From Chromobacterium haemolyticum DSM 19808 (GTDB lineage Bacteria; Pseudomonadota; Gammaproteobacteria; Burkholderiales; Chromobacteriaceae), in contig NZ_JONK01000011.1 of assembly GCF_000711885.1 (NCBI RefSeq), positions 1 to 64,000 on the forward strand: a stretch of DNA of 64,000 nt, written 5' to 3'. A model generated the notes under the pieces. It was not told the DNA's origin and did no database searches. It saw only the letters and a list, made by a program, of their open reading frames with translations. Shown here one piece after another: positions 19,660 through 31,464 of the stretch. Each line of letters opens with the position of its first letter. The stretch's first letter is position 1. The position numbers and the translations under genes were made by a program.

Positions 19660-21407
19660 TGCGCACTTACTCACCGCGCCACCAGCAACGCATCCCGGAC
19701 GCCAGCCCCGCGCTGCGCATGAAGCCGGGCCGCGTGCGTTTCGTGCTGCTGATGCTGGCGCTGCTGTTCCTGGCGCTGATCGGCCGCGCGGTTTACCTGC
19801 AAGTGATGCAGCAGGATTTTCTGCAAAACCAGGGCGAGGCTCGCTTCCGCCGCGCAATGACGCTGGAAGCCAACCGAGGCGTGATCACCGATCGCAACGG
19901 CGAGCCGTTGGCGATCAGCTCGCCGGTGCAGACGATTTGGGCCAGCCCCGCGGACATGGAGCCGGTGCCGCCGGCCAAGCTGCGCGAACTGGCCGCGATG
20001 CTGGATCTGTCGCCGGAAGAGTTGTCGGCCAAACTGTCCGACCGCAAGAAAGAATTTGTTTACATCAAGCGCCAGATCAGCCCGGAGCTGGCCGACAAAG
20101 TGATGGCGCTGGGCGTGCCCGGCATCGCCAAGCAGCAGGAATTCCGCCGTTTCTACCCGGCCGGCGAGATTGTGTCCCACATCATCGGCTTCACCGGCGT
20201 GGACGGCAAAGGCCAGGAAGGCGTGGAACTGGCGCGCGAGAAGATGCTGGCCGGCAAGGATGGCCGCCGCGTGGTGCTGAAGGATCGCCGCGGCCACATC
20301 ATTGAAGACGTCGCCGCCATCGAGCCGCCGCGAGACGGCCAGAAGCTGGCGTTGGCGGTGGATCACCGCATCCAGTATTTGGCTTACCGCGAGCTGAAGG
20401 CGGCTGTGGAGCTTAACAAGGCCAAGGCGGGCAGCGTGGTGGTGCTGGACGCTCATACCGGCGAGTTGTTGGCGCTGGCGAATTATCCGTCGTTCAACCC
20501 CAATAACCGCAGCGGCGTAACGCCGGAAATGATGCGCAACCGCGGCGTGATCGATTTGTTCGAACCGGGTTCGACGATGAAGCCGCTGTCGATCTCGCTG
20601 GCGCTGGAAAACGGCAAGGCCGGCCTCAACACGGTATTGGACACTCACACTTACATGATAGGCCCGGCCACCATTCGCGACGTGGCGCCGCGCCCCAGCC
20701 TGGACATCCTGGGCATCATTCAGAAATCGTCCAACGTCGGTACCAGCAAGCTGGCGCTGATGAGCTCGCCGGAACAATCGTGGAAGCATTACGACGCGCT
20801 GGGCTTTGGCCGCGCGCCGGAAACCGGCTTTCCCGGCGAAGCCGGCGGCCGGCTGCGCGACTGGCACAACTGGCGGCCCATCGAGCAGGCGACGATGTCC
20901 TTCGGCTACGGCATCTCGGTCAGCCTGATCCAGATGGCGCGCGCCTACACCGTGTTCGCCAACGACGGCGTGATGTTGCCTATCTCGCTGTACAAGACCA
21001 ATACGCCGATGCCGGGCAAGCGCGTGCTGGCGGAAAAGACCGCGCATGAAATGCGCGACCTGCTGGTCGCCAACAGCCAGCCGGGCGGCGGCGCCGTAGG
21101 CGGCCGCATCATCGGTTACAGCATCGGCGGCAAAAGCGGCACCGCGCGCAAGCTGGAGGGCCGCACTTACGTGGCCAACAAGCACCGCGCGCTGTTCATG
21201 GGCTTCGCGCCGGGCAAATCGCCGCGCGTGATTGTGTCGGTCATGATAGACGAGCCCTCCGCGGGCAAATATTACGGCGGCGCGGTGGCTGCGCCGGTGT
21301 TCTCGCAGATCGCCGGCGGCGCGCTGCGAGTGCTGAACGTGCAGCCGGACGAGCCCTCCAACAACACTTTATTGCCGGAATCCACCCCGGTGCCGGTGGA
21401 TTTTTGA
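19659..21407 (+). CDS. ftsI: FtsI (PBP3), septal peptidoglycan transpeptidase
   Basis: 582 aa from the ATG that overlaps the ftsL stop (TGATG); a GTG one codon earlier is possible. One N-terminal membrane anchor (VRFVLLMLALLFLALIGRAV), a pedestal domain, then the transpeptidase domain with S305-T-M-K308 (EPGSTMKPL), SSN (QKSSNVGTS) and KSG (GGKSGTARK). It cross-links septal peptidoglycan with FtsW. Normal length for the family. Confidence 0.96.
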   Translation: MRTYSPRHQQRIPDASPALRMKPGRVRFVLLMLALLFLALIGRAVYLQVMQQDFLQNQGEARFRRAMTLEANRGVITDRNGEPLAISSPVQTIWASPADMEPVPPAKLRELAAMLDLSPEELSAKLSDRKKEFVYIKRQISPELADKVMALGVPGIAKQQEFRRFYPAGEIVSHIIGFTGVDGKGQEGVELAREKMLAGKDGRRVVLKDRRGHIIEDVAAIEPPRDGQKLALAVDHRIQYLAYRELKAAVELNKAKAGSVVVLDAHTGELLALANYPSFNPNNRSGVTPEMMRNRGVIDLFEPGSTMKPLSISLALENGKAGLNTVLDTHTYMIGPATIRDVAPRPSLDILGIIQKSSNVGTSKLALMSSPEQSWKHYDALGFGRAPETGFPGEAGGRLRDWHNWRPIEQATMSFGYGISVSLIQMARAYTVFANDGVMLPISLYKTNTPMPGKRVLAEKTAHEMRDLLVANSQPGGGAVGGRIIGYSIGGKSGTARKLEGRTYVANKHRALFMGFAPGKSPRVIVSVMIDEPSAGKYYGGAVAAPVFSQIAGGALRVLNVQPDEPSNNTLLPESTPVPVDF

Positions 21408-21414
21408 TCAAATC

Positions 21415-22896
21415 ATGAAAAGCCGTTTGACCCCCATGCCGGATTGGAATCCGGCCGACATCAAGCAGTTGGGACTGCCCGTCAAGCGGGTGGAGACCGA
21501 CAGCCGCCGCGTGCTGCCCGGCGACGTGTTCCTGGCGTGCCCCGGCCTGCATTCCGACGGCCGTGACTACATCCAGGCCGCGTTGGCGAAAGGCGCGGCC
21601 GCGGTGTTGTGGGACGATGCCGGCGGCTTCGCCTGGAACCCGCTGTGGCAAGCCCCCAATCTGCCGGTGCCGCATCTGCGCGACCGCATCGGCATGCTGG
21701 CGGCCGAGGTCTACGGTTACCCCAGCCGCGCGCTGCGCGTAATCGGCATCACCGGCACCAACGGCAAGACTTCTATTTCCCATTGGCTGGCGCAGGCTTT
21801 TTCGCTGCTGGGCCAGAAGGCGGCGCTGATCGGCACCGTCGGCAATGGTTTTTACGGCGAATTGACCGAAACCACCCACACCACGCCGGACCCGGTGACC
21901 ATTCAGCAGAAACTGGCTGAATACCGCCGTCAGGGCGCGCATGTGGTGACGATGGAGGTATCCAGCCACAGCCTGGATCAAAGCCGCGTCAACGGCGTGG
22001 ACTTCGCCACGGCGGTGCTGACTAATCTGACTCGCGATCATCTGGACTATCACGGTTCGATGGAAGCCTACGGCGAATCCAAGAAGAAGCTGTTTTTCTG
22101 GGAGGGCCTGAAACACGCGGTGATCAACGCCGACGATGAATTCGGCAGGCAATTGGCCGCCGAAATCGATCCGGCCCAGACCCAAGTGGTGACTTACGGC
22201 CTGGAGCAGGGCGATGTGCGTCCGCTGGCGCTGGCCGCGACGCTGGACGGCCTGCAACTGACAGTGACCACCCCCTGGGGCATCGCCGATGTGCGCACCG
22301 GCTTGGTGGGACGCTTCAACGCCGCTAATCTGCTGGCCTGTCTGGCCACCTTGTGTGTCAACGGCGTCAGCCTGCGCGACGCCGCCGCGGTGATGGCGCG
22401 CATCCAGCCGGCGAGAGGCCGCATGCAGAGCGTGGGCGGCGCGCACGAGCCGCTAGTGGTGATCGACTACGCCCACACCCCGGACGCGCTGGAAAAAGCC
22501 TTGTCCACCTTGGCCGAGATTCGCCCGGAAGGCGGCCGCCTGTTCTGCGTGTTCGGCTGCGGCGGCGACCGCGATCCGGGCAAGCGCCCGATGATGGGCG
22601 CCATCGCCGAGAAAATCGCCGACGTGGCGGTGCTGACCAGCGACAACCCGCGCACTGAAGACCCGCAAGCCATTCTGCGCGACGTGTTGGCCGGCATGGA
22701 CGCCGCGCGCACCCACGTTGAGGTAGACCGCGAAGCGGCCATCCACTGGGCGGTGGGCCAGGCGCGCGCCGGCGACGTGGTGCTGGTGGCCGGCAAGGGC
22801 CATGAGGAATACCAGGACATCGCCGGCGTCAAACGGCCGTTCTCCGACTTCCGCGTGGCGGAAGAGGCGCTGACCGCTTGGGGGGAACGCGCATGA
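21415..22896 (+). CDS. murE: UDP-MurNAc-L-Ala-D-Glu:meso-diaminopimelate ligase
   Basis: 493 aa. Mur-ligase ATP loop GITGTNGKTSISHW, TTPDPVTIQQ, and the C-terminal amino-acid specificity motif DNPRTEDP. The DNPR form is known to select meso-diaminopimelate over lysine, as expected for a Gram-negative wall. It adds the third residue of the stem peptide in the cytoplasm. It starts 7 bases after ftsI and overlaps murF. Confidence 0.96.
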   Translation: MKSRLTPMPDWNPADIKQLGLPVKRVETDSRRVLPGDVFLACPGLHSDGRDYIQAALAKGAAAVLWDDAGGFAWNPLWQAPNLPVPHLRDRIGMLAAEVYGYPSRALRVIGITGTNGKTSISHWLAQAFSLLGQKAALIGTVGNGFYGELTETTHTTPDPVTIQQKLAEYRRQGAHVVTMEVSSHSLDQSRVNGVDFATAVLTNLTRDHLDYHGSMEAYGESKKKLFFWEGLKHAVINADDEFGRQLAAEIDPAQTQVVTYGLEQGDVRPLALAATLDGLQLTVTTPWGIADVRTGLVGRFNAANLLACLATLCVNGVSLRDAAAVMARIQPARGRMQSVGGAHEPLVVIDYAHTPDALEKALSTLAEIRPEGGRLFCVFGCGGDRDPGKRPMMGAIAEKIADVAVLTSDNPRTEDPQAILRDVLAGMDAARTHVEVDREAAIHWAVGQARAGDVVLVAGKGHEEYQDIAGVKRPFSDFRVAEEALTAWGERA

Positions 22897-24254
22897 TGAC
22901 GCTGCTGCAGGCCGCCGAACTGGCCCAGGGCGCATTGAGCGGCCCGGACGGCGACATCCTGCGCGTAGTGACCGATAGCCGCGAGGCCGGTCCCGGCGAT
23001 CTGTTCGTCGCCTTGAAGGGCGAACGCTTCGACGCCCACGACTTCGTCGCCGAGGTTGTCGCCAAGGGCGCGGCCGCGCTAGTGCGCGCGGATTTTGACT
23101 TGCCCGGCGCCAGCCTGATCCCGGTAGAGGACACTCACCTGGCCCTGGGCCGGCTGGCCTCCGGCTGGGCGCTCCGCCTGCCGGCGCTGCGCATTGGCGT
23201 CACCGGCTCCAACGGCAAGACCACGGTCAAGGAAATGCTGGCGGCGATTCTGCGTCGCCACGCCGGGGCCGACGCGGTGCTGGCCACCGCCGGCAATTTC
23301 AACAACGATATCGGCCTGCCGCTGACCCTGCTGCAACTGACGCCGGCGCATCGCTACGCGGTGCTGGAAATGGGCATGAACCATCATGGCGAGCTGCGCT
23401 ACCTGACCGGCCTGGCCCGGCCGCGCATCGCGCTGGTCAATAACGCGATGCGCGCTCACTTCGGTTATTTCGGCTCCACCGAGGAGGTGGCGCGCGCCAA
23501 GGCGGAAATCTTCGAAGGTCTGGACGCCGACGGCGTGGCGGTACTGAATGTCGACGATGCCAATCTGGCGCTGTTCCGCCGCGCGGCGGACGGCCATCGT
23601 CAGATCGTCTTCGGTCTGAACGCCGAGGCTGATGTTCACGCCGCCGACATCGAGCTGGGCGCGCTCAGCAGCCGTTTCACCCTGCGCTGCGCCGACGGCG
23701 AGCGGCGGATAGAACTGCCGGCGCCGGGCGAACACAATGTGCGCAACGCGCTGGCCGCCGCCAGCCTGGCCCTGGCCGCCGGCGTGCCGTTGGATGGCAT
23801 CGCCGCCGGTCTGGCGGCCTTCGGCGGGGCCAAGGGCCGTTTGCAGCTCAAGCAAAGTCCGCGCGGCTTGAGCGTGATCGACGACAGTTACAACGCCAAC
23901 CCGGACTCGATGAAGGCCGGAATCGACGTGCTGAGGCGCTTGCCCGCGCCGCGCTGCTTCGTGATGGGCGACATCGGCGAATTGGGCGAAGCCGCCGATG
24001 CGCTGCACGCGGAAGTGGGCGAGTACGCCCAGGCGCGCGGCATTGATCTGCTGCTGACCTTGGGCGAAGCCTCGCGTCACGCCGCCGTCGCCTGCGGCGC
24101 GGGCGGCAAACATTTTGATTCGATTGACGAGTTGTACGAGTTTCTCGACCGGCAGTTGCCGTCGGGTGCCTCCGTTCTGGTCAAGGGGTCGCGCTTCATG
24201 CGCATGGAACGGGTGGTGGAACACCTGATGCAACAATTAAGAGAGGAACAATAA
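22893..24254 (+). CDS. murF: UDP-MurNAc-tripeptide:D-Ala-D-Ala ligase
   Basis: 453 aa. P-loop [14 protein letters not shown] near residue 107, then [13 protein letters not shown] and the C-terminal [16 protein letters not shown]. MurF completes the UDP-MurNAc-pentapeptide. The ATG overlaps the murE TGA; a start five codons earlier lies within murE and is less likely. Confidence 0.96.
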   Translation: MMTLLQAAELAQGALSGPDGDILRVVTDSREAGPGDLFVALKGERFDAHDFVAEVVAKGAAALVRADFDLPGASLIPVEDTHLALGRLASGWALRLPALRIGVTGSNGKTTVKEMLAAILRRHAGADAVLATAGNFNNDIGLPLTLLQLTPAHRYAVLEMGMNHHGELRYLTGLARPRIALVNNAMRAHFGYFGSTEEVARAKAEIFEGLDADGVAVLNVDDANLALFRRAADGHRQIVFGLNAEADVHAADIELGALSSRFTLRCADGERRIELPAPGEHNVRNALAAASLALAAGVPLDGIAAGLAAFGGAKGRLQLKQSPRGLSVIDDSYNANPDSMKAGIDVLRRLPAPRCFVMGDIGELGEAADALHAEVGEYAQARGIDLLLTLGEASRHAAVACGAGGKHFDSIDELYEFLDRQLPSGASVLVKGSRFMRMERVVEHLMQQLREEQ

Positions 24255-24255
24255 C

Positions 24256-25341
24256 GTGCTGCTCTGGCTGGCTGAACTGCTGGGCTCCCACATCCGGGCC
24301 TTCAACGTCTTCAACTACATCACGCTGCGCGCGGTGATGGCGGCGCTGACCGCGCTGGCGATCTCGCTGCTGCTGGGACCGTGGGTGATCCGCAAGTTGA
24401 CCGAACTCAAAGTGGGCCAGGCGGTACGCAACGACGGCCCGCAGACCCATCTGATCAAGGCGGGGACTCCGACCATGGGCGGTTCGCTGATCCTGCTGGC
24501 CATCGGTCTGACCACGCTCTTGTGGGCCGACCTGTCGAACAAATACGTATGGCTGCTGTTGGCTGTCATGTTCGGCACCGGCGCGCTGGGTTTTTACGAC
24601 GACTGGCGCAAGGTGGTGTACAAGGACCCGAAAGGCGTGTCCGCCAAGTTCAAGATGGCTTGGCAGTCAGCCATCGCCATCGGCGCCGGCGTGTTTCTGA
24701 TCGCCACCGCCAAGCTGCCGGCGTCCACCGAGCTGATCGTGCCCTTCGTCAAGACCGTCGCCTACCCGTTGGGCGCCATCGGTTTTTGCGTGCTCACCTA
24801 CTTCGTCATCGTCGGCACCTCCAACGCGGTGAATCTGACCGATGGCCTGGATGGTCTGGCGGCCTTGCCCACCGTGCTGGTGGCGGCCGGGCTGTCCATC
24901 TTCGCCTACGTTGCCGGCCACGCGGTGTTTTCCAAATATCTGGGCCTGCCCTTCATTCCCGGCGCGCACGAGGTGGTGGTGTTCTGCGCCGCGATGTGCG
25001 GCGCCTGTTTGGGTTTTTTATGGTTCAACGCCTATCCGGCCCAAGTGTTCATGGGTGATGTGGGCGCGCTGGCCCTGGGCGCGGCGCTAGGCACCGTGGC
25101 CGTGATTGTGCGCCAGGAGATTGTATTGCTGATCATGGGCGGCCTGTTCGTGGTGGAAGCGCTGTCCGTGATGATTCAAGTGGCTTCGTTCAAGCTCACC
25201 GGCAAACGGGTGTTCCGCATGGCGCCGCTGCATCACCACTATGAATTGAAAGGCTGGAAGGAAACGCAAGTGGTGGTGCGTTTCTGGATCATCACCATGA
25301 TGCTGGTGTTGGCCGGCTTGTCCACCATCAAGCTGCGTTGA
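24256..25341 (+). CDS. mraY: Phospho-MurNAc-pentapeptide transferase
   Basis: About 361 aa with ten membrane segments, starting with GTG. Catalytic motifs are clear: [15 protein letters not shown], the Mg-binding [13 protein letters not shown], and [16 protein letters not shown] near the end. MraY moves phospho-MurNAc-pentapeptide onto undecaprenyl phosphate to make lipid I at the inner membrane. It lies 1 base after murF and 8 before murD. Confidence 0.96.
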   Translation: MLLWLAELLGSHIRAFNVFNYITLRAVMAALTALAISLLLGPWVIRKLTELKVGQAVRNDGPQTHLIKAGTPTMGGSLILLAIGLTTLLWADLSNKYVWLLLAVMFGTGALGFYDDWRKVVYKDPKGVSAKFKMAWQSAIAIGAGVFLIATAKLPASTELIVPFVKTVAYPLGAIGFCVLTYFVIVGTSNAVNLTDGLDGLAALPTVLVAAGLSIFAYVAGHAVFSKYLGLPFIPGAHEVVVFCAAMCGACLGFLWFNAYPAQVFMGDVGALALGAALGTVAVIVRQEIVLLIMGGLFVVEALSVMIQVASFKLTGKRVFRMAPLHHHYELKGWKETQVVVRFWIITMMLVLAGLSTIKLR

Positions 25342-25349
25342 GGAAGAAC

Positions 25350-26729
25350 ATGGATTACGCGAATCGTCACGTCGTGGTAGTGGGCTTGGGGGGCTCGGGC
25401 TTGGCGGCCGCGCGCTACCTGGCCGCGCACGGCGCGCGCGTGAGCGTGGCCGACGCAAAACCGTCGGCCGAGCGCGTGGCCGAACTGCGCGCCTTCCTGC
25501 CGCAGGCGGAAGTGCGCGGCGGCGACTTCAACGAACAGACCTTCGCCGACGCCGACTTGCTGGTGCTGAGTCCGGGCGTGCCGCTGAAGAACCCGGCCGT
25601 TGCCGCCTTCCGCCAAGCCGGCGGCGAGGTGATAGGCGATATCGAAGTGCTGGCGCGGGCGATTCGCGGCGACGGCAGCAAGGTGATCGCCATCACGGGT
25701 TCCAACGGCAAGAGCACCGTCACCAGCCTGGCGGGCCATTTGTGCGCCGCCGCCGGCCTGGACGCGGTAGTGGCCGGCAATATCGGCCTGGCGGTGCTGG
25801 AAGCGCAACTGGAACGCGAACAAAGCGGCAAGCGCCCGGACGTGTGGGTGCTGGAGCTATCCAGTTTTCAACTGGAGTCCACTCTTACGCTGGAGGCCGA
25901 TGCCGCCACGGTGCTGAATATTTCCGAAGACCACCTGGACCGCTACGACGATCTGCTGGACTACGCCCATACCAAGACCCGGGTGTTCCGCGGCGGCGGC
26001 GTTCAAGTGCTGAACCGAGACGATGCGCTGGTGCGCGCCATGGCGCGGCCCGGCCGCGTGGTCAAATGGTTTTCGCTGACAGAGAATGCCGCATTCGCGT
26101 TGCAGCAGGATGACGGCCGCTACTGGCTGAGCCTGGACGGAGAGCGGGCCTTCGATTGCGCCGAAATGCGTCTGCAAGGCCTGCACAACGCCGCCAACGC
26201 GCTGGCCGCGCTGGCTTTGTGCGAAGCCGTGGGCGCGCCGCGCGCGGCGCTGCTGCAAGGGCTGAAAACCTTTCAGGGTCTGGAACATCGCGTCGAGTTG
26301 GTGGACGAAGTCGGTTCGGTTGCGTTTATCGATGATTCCAAGGGCACCAATGTCGGCGCCACCGAGGCGGCCCTGAACGGCATGACCCGTCCGGTGGTGT
26401 TGATCGCCGGCGGTGACGGCAAGGGACAGGATTTCGCGCCGCTGGCGCCGGCCTGCCGCCGCATCGCCCGCGCCGTGCTGTTGATTGGCCGCGACGCCGG
26501 CAAGATTCGCGCCGCGCTGGCGGACTCCGGTCTTCCGCTGCACGACTGCGCGACGCTGGAAGAAGCCACCCGCCGCGCGGCTGAGCTGGCGCGGCCCGGC
26601 GATGTGGTGCTGCTGTCGCCGGCTTGCGCCAGCCTGGACATGTTCCGCAACTACGCGCATCGCGCCCAGGTGTTCATCGACACCGTGCGCGAACTGAAGG
26701 CGCGGCAAACCGAGGCGACGCGGCCATGA
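25350..26729 (+). CDS. murD: UDP-MurNAc-L-Ala:D-Glu ligase
   Basis: 459 aa. An N-terminal Rossmann UDP-binding fold ([20 protein letters not shown]), ATP loop [14 protein letters not shown], the motif [10 protein letters not shown] and the C-terminal [14 protein letters not shown]. It adds D-glutamate to the stem peptide. I chose the ATG at 25350 (preceded by GAGGAAGAAC) over one four codons upstream. The stop overlaps the ftsW start. Confidence 0.95.
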   Translation: MDYANRHVVVVGLGGSGLAAARYLAAHGARVSVADAKPSAERVAELRAFLPQAEVRGGDFNEQTFADADLLVLSPGVPLKNPAVAAFRQAGGEVIGDIEVLARAIRGDGSKVIAITGSNGKSTVTSLAGHLCAAAGLDAVVAGNIGLAVLEAQLEREQSGKRPDVWVLELSSFQLESTLTLEADAATVLNISEDHLDRYDDLLDYAHTKTRVFRGGGVQVLNRDDALVRAMARPGRVVKWFSLTENAAFALQQDDGRYWLSLDGERAFDCAEMRLQGLHNAANALAALALCEAVGAPRAALLQGLKTFQGLEHRVELVDEVGSVAFIDDSKGTNVGATEAALNGMTRPVVLIAGGDGKGQDFAPLAPACRRIARAVLLIGRDAGKIRAALADSGLPLHDCATLEEATRRAAELARPGDVVLLSPACASLDMFRNYAHRAQVFIDTVRELKARQTEATRP

Positions 26730-27883
26730 TCGTGCACGGAGCCCGGCGCTACGCCGCCATCAAGCCGTTCGACGAAGCGCTGTCTTGGGCGCTGGCCCTG
26801 CTGTTGTCGATCAGCCTGGTGATGGTGTACTCGGCGTCCATCGCCTACGCCGAGGCCGACGCGGCCACGCACAACCGTTACTTCTACCTGATCCGCCACA
26901 TGATCTTCATGACGATAGGGCTGAGCGCGGCCTATATCGCCTTCCAGATTCCGACGGCGTTCTGGCAGAAGTACTCCGGCAAGATTTTCCTGATTGGGCT
27001 GGTGTTGCTGGTGCTGGTGCTGATTCCCGGCATCGGCAAGATGGTCAACGGCTCGCGGCGCTGGATCAACTTGTTTGTGTTGAACCTGCAGCCGTCAGAA
27101 GTGATGAAGTTCGCCACCGTGCTGTACGCGGCGGATTACACCGTGCGCAAGAGCCATCTGCTGCACAGCCTGAAAGAAGGCTTCGCGCCGATGTTCGCCG
27201 CCATGGTGGTGGTGGCCTTCCTGCTGCTGCGCGAGCCGGACTTCGGCGCGTTGATGGTGGTGATGAGCATCGCGATGGGCCTGCTTTTCCTTGGCGGCAT
27301 CAATATGCGCATCTTCAGCGGGCTGGCGGTGATGGCGGTGGGCGCCATCGTGGTGCTGATCATCTCCTCGCCGTATCGCTTGAAGCGGGTGCTGGGTTTC
27401 ATGGACCCGTGGGACGACCCGTACGGCAAGGGCTATCAGTTGTCGCACTCCTTGATCGCCATCGGTCGCGGCGAGTGGTTCGGCGTCGGCCTGGGCGGCA
27501 GCATAGAGAAGCTGTTTTACCTGCCGGAGGCGCATACCGACTTCATCATGGCGGTGATTTCGGAAGAGTTCGGTTTTGCCGGCATTTGCGTGGTGGTGGG
27601 TCTGTACGCCTGGATTGTGCGGCGCGCCTTCCACATCGGCGTGGAGTCGAAAAAGCTGGAGCGCTATTACCAGTCGCTGGTGGCGCAGGGTCTGGGCATC
27701 TGGCTCGGCATCCAGGTGTTTTTCAACATCGGGGTGAATATGGGCCTGCTGCCGACCAAGGGTTTGACCTTGCCGCTGATGTCCTTCGGCGGCTCGGCGA
27801 TGTTGATGAATTTGATCGCGGTGGCGGTGCTGCTGCGGGTTGATTATGAAAACCGAAGGATTATGCGGGGCTATAAGGTTTAG
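26726..27883 (+). CDS. ftsW: FtsW, SEDS-family septal peptidoglycan glycosyltransferase
   Basis: 385 aa, about ten membrane segments. SEDS landmarks: [34 protein letters not shown], and [18 protein letters not shown]. It polymerises septal glycan with FtsI. The ATG overlaps the murD stop; a longer upstream in-frame extension is antisense-like read-through within murD and is rejected. Its stop codon lies inside the 3' arm of a 9-bp hairpin (27865-27889). Confidence 0.95.
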   Translation: MIVHGARRYAAIKPFDEALSWALALLLSISLVMVYSASIAYAEADAATHNRYFYLIRHMIFMTIGLSAAYIAFQIPTAFWQKYSGKIFLIGLVLLVLVLIPGIGKMVNGSRRWINLFVLNLQPSEVMKFATVLYAADYTVRKSHLLHSLKEGFAPMFAAMVVVAFLLLREPDFGALMVVMSIAMGLLFLGGINMRIFSGLAVMAVGAIVVLIISSPYRLKRVLGFMDPWDDPYGKGYQLSHSLIAIGRGEWFGVGLGGSIEKLFYLPEAHTDFIMAVISEEFGFAGICVVVGLYAWIVRRAFHIGVESKKLERYYQSLVAQGLGIWLGIQVFFNIGVNMGLLPTKGLTLPLMSFGGSAMLMNLIAVAVLLRVDYENRRIMRGYKV

Positions 27884-27959
27884 CCCCGCATTCAGGAAAG
27901 GCGGTAAGCCTTTCCAGGCGCCTTGGCGCCGTCTCCTTCGGTTTCTGCAAGCCCGAAGG
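27865..27959 (+). other. Three consecutive stem-loops at the ftsW-murG junction
   Basis: GCGGGGCTA/TAGCCCCGC (27865-27889) encloses the ftsW stop. GGAAAGGC/GCCTTTCC (27895-27915) and CCTTCGG/CCGAAGG (27935-27959) follow. None has a U-tract. In a cluster where most genes overlap, this 134-base spacer may modulate mRNA stability or partial termination. Confidence 0.5.
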
Positions 27960-28017
27960 GCGAAGCGAAAACCGGCGCACGATGCGCGGCAACGAGAGTT
28001 AACGGAACGGATTAGAG

Positions 28018-29100
28018 ATGGCGAATCGCACGGTCATGGTGATGGCGGCTGGTACGGGTGGACACATCGTCCCCGGCCTTGCCGTGGCCAAGGAATTGCA
28101 AAGCCGGGGCTGGAATGTGGTGTGGCTGGGCACCCGGCGCGGCATGGAGAACAAGTTGGTGCCGCCCACCGGCATTCCGCTGGAACGGCTGAATTTCCAC
28201 GGCGTGCGCGGCAAGGGCCTGTTGGGCTCGGCCAAGGGCGCTTTGCAGCTGCTTGGCGCTTTCTTCAGCAGCGCGGCGCAGATTTTCCGCCATCGCCCGG
28301 ACGTGGTGCTGGGCATGGGCGGCTATGTCTGCCTGCCCGGCGGCGTGATGGCTGGCCTGCTGTGGAAGCCGCTGGTCTTGGTCAACGCCGACGCCGGCCT
28401 GTTGTTGAGCAATAAAGCCTTGCTGCCGTTCGCCAAGAAACTGGTCTGCGGTTTCGATGGGGACGCGGCGCGCAACGGCAAGGCGCTGGTCACCGGTAAT
28501 CCGGTGCGAGGCGAGATCGAGAGCATTGCCGCGCCGGCTGAGCGTTTTGCCGGCCGCGGCGGCCCGCTGAAGGTGTTGGTGGTGGGGGGCAGCCTGGGCG
28601 CCAAGGTTTTGAATGACACCTTGCCGCAGGCGATGGCCAAGTTACCGGCGGACAAGCGGCCGCAATTGACGCATCAGACCGGCGAGGCGAATTTCGCCGC
28701 GGTCGAAGCGGCTTATCAGGCTGCTGGCTTGCGGGATCAGGTGGAATTGTTGCCCTTCGTCGACGACATGCCAAAGCGCCTGGCCGAATGCGATTTGGTG
28801 ATTTGCCGCGCTGGCGCGATCACGGTCAGCGAATTGTGCGCGGCCGGCGTGCCCAGCGTGCTGGTGCCGCTGGTGGTGTCCACCACCGGCCATCAGCGCG
28901 ACAACGCCGAGTGGATGGCGAAGGCCGGCGCGGCCTGGCATCTGCCGCAGAAAGAATTGAACGCCGATGGGCTTGCGGGCTTGTTGGCGGGTTTGGATAG
29001 AGACCAGTTGCTGGACAAGGCCGAACGCGCGCGCGCGCTGGCCCATTCCGGCGCGGCCGGTCGGGTGGCCGACCTGTGCCAGCAGCTGGCCAGGGAATGA
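28018..29100 (+). CDS. murG: MurG, lipid II-forming N-acetylglucosaminyltransferase
   Basis: 360 aa GT-B glycosyltransferase. N-terminal [16 protein letters not shown] (glycine-rich loop), [29 protein letters not shown] and the C-terminal [19 protein letters not shown]. It adds GlcNAc to lipid I on the inner face of the membrane. Separated from ftsW by an unusual hairpin-rich spacer and from murC by 37 bases. Confidence 0.96.
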   Translation: MANRTVMVMAAGTGGHIVPGLAVAKELQSRGWNVVWLGTRRGMENKLVPPTGIPLERLNFHGVRGKGLLGSAKGALQLLGAFFSSAAQIFRHRPDVVLGMGGYVCLPGGVMAGLLWKPLVLVNADAGLLLSNKALLPFAKKLVCGFDGDAARNGKALVTGNPVRGEIESIAAPAERFAGRGGPLKVLVVGGSLGAKVLNDTLPQAMAKLPADKRPQLTHQTGEANFAAVEAAYQAAGLRDQVELLPFVDDMPKRLAECDLVICRAGAITVSELCAAGVPSVLVPLVVSTTGHQRDNAEWMAKAGAAWHLPQKELNADGLAGLLAGLDRDQLLDKAERARALAHSGAAGRVADLCQQLARE

Positions 29101-29137
29101 CAGGGCGTCATATGAGCGCTCAAGCAGAGACACAGAC

Positions 29138-30529
29138 ATGAAACACAGGGTCAAACACATACATTTCGTCGGCATCGGCGGCGTGGGCATGTGCGGCATC
29201 GCGGAGGTGCTGCACGGCCTGGGCTTTACCGTGTCCGGCTCCGACATGGCGGAAAGCGCCACCAGCAAGCGGTTGATCGATCAGGGCATACGCGTGTTCT
29301 ACGGCCACGACGCCACTTATATGCATGGCGCCGACGTGGTGGTGACCTCCACTGCGGTCAAGTCCGACAATCCTGAAGTGCTGGAAGCGCGCGCCAACAA
29401 AATTCCGGTGATCCCGCGCGCGCTGATGTTGGCTGAGTTGATGCGCTTCAAGCAGGGCATCGCCATCGCCGGCACCCACGGCAAGACCACCACCACCAGC
29501 CTGACCGCCTCGGTGCTGGGCGCGGCTGGTTTGGATCCCACTTTCGTCATCGGCGGCAAGCTGACCGCGGCCGGCACCAACGCGCGCCTGGGGTCCGGCG
29601 AATTCCTGGTGGCCGAGGCCGACGAATCGGACGCCTCCTTCTTGCACCTGACTCCGGTGATGGCGGTGGTGACCAATATCGACGCCGATCACATGGACAC
29701 CTACGACCACAGCTTCGACAAGCTCAAGCAGGCTTTCGTGGACTTTCTGCAGCGCTTGCCGTTCTACGGCCGCGCGGTGCTGTGCGTGGACGATCCCAAT
29801 GTGCGCGAGATCCGCGGCCGCATCACCAAGCCGGTGACCACTTATGGCCTGGACGATTCCGCCGACATCTACGCGGAGAACATCCGCGCCGCGGCCGGCC
29901 AGATGCATTTCGACGTGGTGGTGAAGAACGGCAAGGAAGTGCGCTTTCCTGTTGTGCTGAACATGCCGGGCCGCCACAACGTGCTCAACGCGCTGTCCGC
30001 CATCGCCATCGGCCTGGAGTGCGGAGCCAGCGTGGAAGCGATCCAGCAAGGCCTGGCCGAGTTCGCCGGCGTCGGCCGCCGTTTCCAGCGCTATGGCGAA
30101 GTGCCGGCCAAGGACGGCGGCAGCTTCACCCTGGTGGACGACTACGGCCATCACCCGGTGGAAATGGCCGCCACGCTGGCCGCGGTGCGCGGCGCCTTCC
30201 CGGACAAGCGTCTGGTGCTGGCCTTCCAGCCGCACCGCTACACCCGCACCCGGGATCTGTTTGAAGACTTCGTCAAGGTGCTGTCCAGCGTGGACGCCTT
30301 GTTGCTGTCCGAAGTCTACGCCGCCGGCGAAGCGCCCATTGTGGCCGCCGACGGTCGCGCCTTGGCGCGCGCGGTGCGGGTTTTGGGCAAGGTGGAGCCG
30401 GTGTTCGTCGAGGACATCGTCGAGATGCAGCAGACCATTTTCGATCAGGCTCGCGACGGCGACGTGGTGGTGACCATGGGCGCGGGCTCCATCGGCGCGG
30501 TGCCGGCCAAAGTGGCGGCGGGCGCGTGA
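29138..30529 (+). CDS. murC: UDP-N-acetylmuramate:L-alanine ligase
   Basis: 463 aa. N-terminal [20 protein letters not shown] loop [25 protein letters not shown] and [14 protein letters not shown]. MurC starts the stem peptide by adding L-alanine. I chose the ATG at 29138 because the conserved GIGGVGM motif follows it at the expected distance; the longer in-frame extension overlaps murG. The stop overlaps ddl. Confidence 0.96.
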   Translation: MKHRVKHIHFVGIGGVGMCGIAEVLHGLGFTVSGSDMAESATSKRLIDQGIRVFYGHDATYMHGADVVVTSTAVKSDNPEVLEARANKIPVIPRALMLAELMRFKQGIAIAGTHGKTTTTSLTASVLGAAGLDPTFVIGGKLTAAGTNARLGSGEFLVAEADESDASFLHLTPVMAVVTNIDADHMDTYDHSFDKLKQAFVDFLQRLPFYGRAVLCVDDPNVREIRGRITKPVTTYGLDDSADIYAENIRAAAGQMHFDVVVKNGKEVRFPVVLNMPGRHNVLNALSAIAIGLECGASVEAIQQGLAEFAGVGRRFQRYGEVPAKDGGSFTLVDDYGHHPVEMAATLAAVRGAFPDKRLVLAFQPHRYTRTRDLFEDFVKVLSSVDALLLSEVYAAGEAPIVAADGRALARAVRVLGKVEPVFVEDIVEMQQTIFDQARDGDVVVTMGAGSIGAVPAKVAAGA

Positions 30530-31464
30530 TGATGAATGACAAGGACAAGGCAATGACGCAGTACGGCAAGGTGGCGGTGATGATGGGCGGGAGCTCCTCC
30601 GAGCGCGAAGTGTCGCTGATGAGCGGCGCCGGCGTGCTCAAGGCCCTGCAGTCCCGCGGCGTGAACGCTCACAAGTTCGATCCGTCGGAACAACCGCTGA
30701 GCGCGTTGAAGGAAGAAGGCTTCGACCGCGTGTTCAACATCCTGCACGGCCCTTTCGGAGAAGACGGCACCTTGCAAGGCGTGCTGGAAAGCATGGGGCT
30801 GCCGTATACCGGCTGCGGGGTGATGGCGTCGGCGATCTGCATGGACAAATGGCGCACCAAGCTGTTGTGGCAAGGCGCCGGCCTGCCGATCCCGGAATTC
30901 GAGCTGCTGGACGAGAACAGCGACTTCGCCGCGGTGGAGGCCAAGCTTGGTCTGCCCATCTTCGTCAAGCCGGCCACTGAGGGCTCCAGCATCGGCGTGA
31001 CCAAGGTCAAGCAGCCGGGCGAACTGAAAGCCGCGTTCGAAGAGGCGCGCAAATACGACAGCATCGTGATTGCCGAGCGATTCATCGGCGGCGGCGAGTA
31101 CACCTGTGCGGTGATAGGCGACACGGCCTATCCGACGATCAAGATCGAGCCGGCGACCGAGTTCTACGACTACGACGCCAAGTATTTCCGCGACGACACC
31201 GTCTACCGTTGCCCGTCCGGCCTGAGCGAAGCGCTGGAACAGCGCGCGCGCGAACTGTCGCTGGCGGCGTTCCGCGTATTGGGCGGCCGCGGCTGGGGCC
31301 GGGTGGATTTCCTGATGGACGAGGCCGGAGGCATTTACTTGCTGGAAGCCAACACCAATCCGGGCATGACCAGCCACAGCCTGGTGCCGATGGCGGCGCG
31401 GGCGATGGGCATCAGTTACGAGGATTTGTGCCTCAAGGTGCTGGATATGGTGCATGTGGGATAA
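30529..31464 (+). CDS. ddlB: D-alanine:D-alanine ligase
   Basis: 311 aa ATP-grasp enzyme. [21 protein letters not shown]-type N-terminus (glycine-rich loop), [32 protein letters not shown] and [16 protein letters not shown] at the C-terminus. It makes the D-Ala-D-Ala used by MurF. Several starts are possible: GTG 30526, ATG 30529 (TGATG overlap with murC) or ATG 30553; conservation begins only after the last. It overlaps ftsQ by 11 bases. Confidence 0.93.
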   Translation: MMNDKDKAMTQYGKVAVMMGGSSSEREVSLMSGAGVLKALQSRGVNAHKFDPSEQPLSALKEEGFDRVFNILHGPFGEDGTLQGVLESMGLPYTGCGVMASAICMDKWRTKLLWQGAGLPIPEFELLDENSDFAAVEAKLGLPIFVKPATEGSSIGVTKVKQPGELKAAFEEARKYDSIVIAERFIGGGEYTCAVIGDTAYPTIKIEPATEFYDYDAKYFRDDTVYRCPSGLSEALEQRARELSLAAFRVLGGRGWGRVDFLMDEAGGIYLLEANTNPGMTSHSLVPMAARAMGISYEDLCLKVLDMVHVG

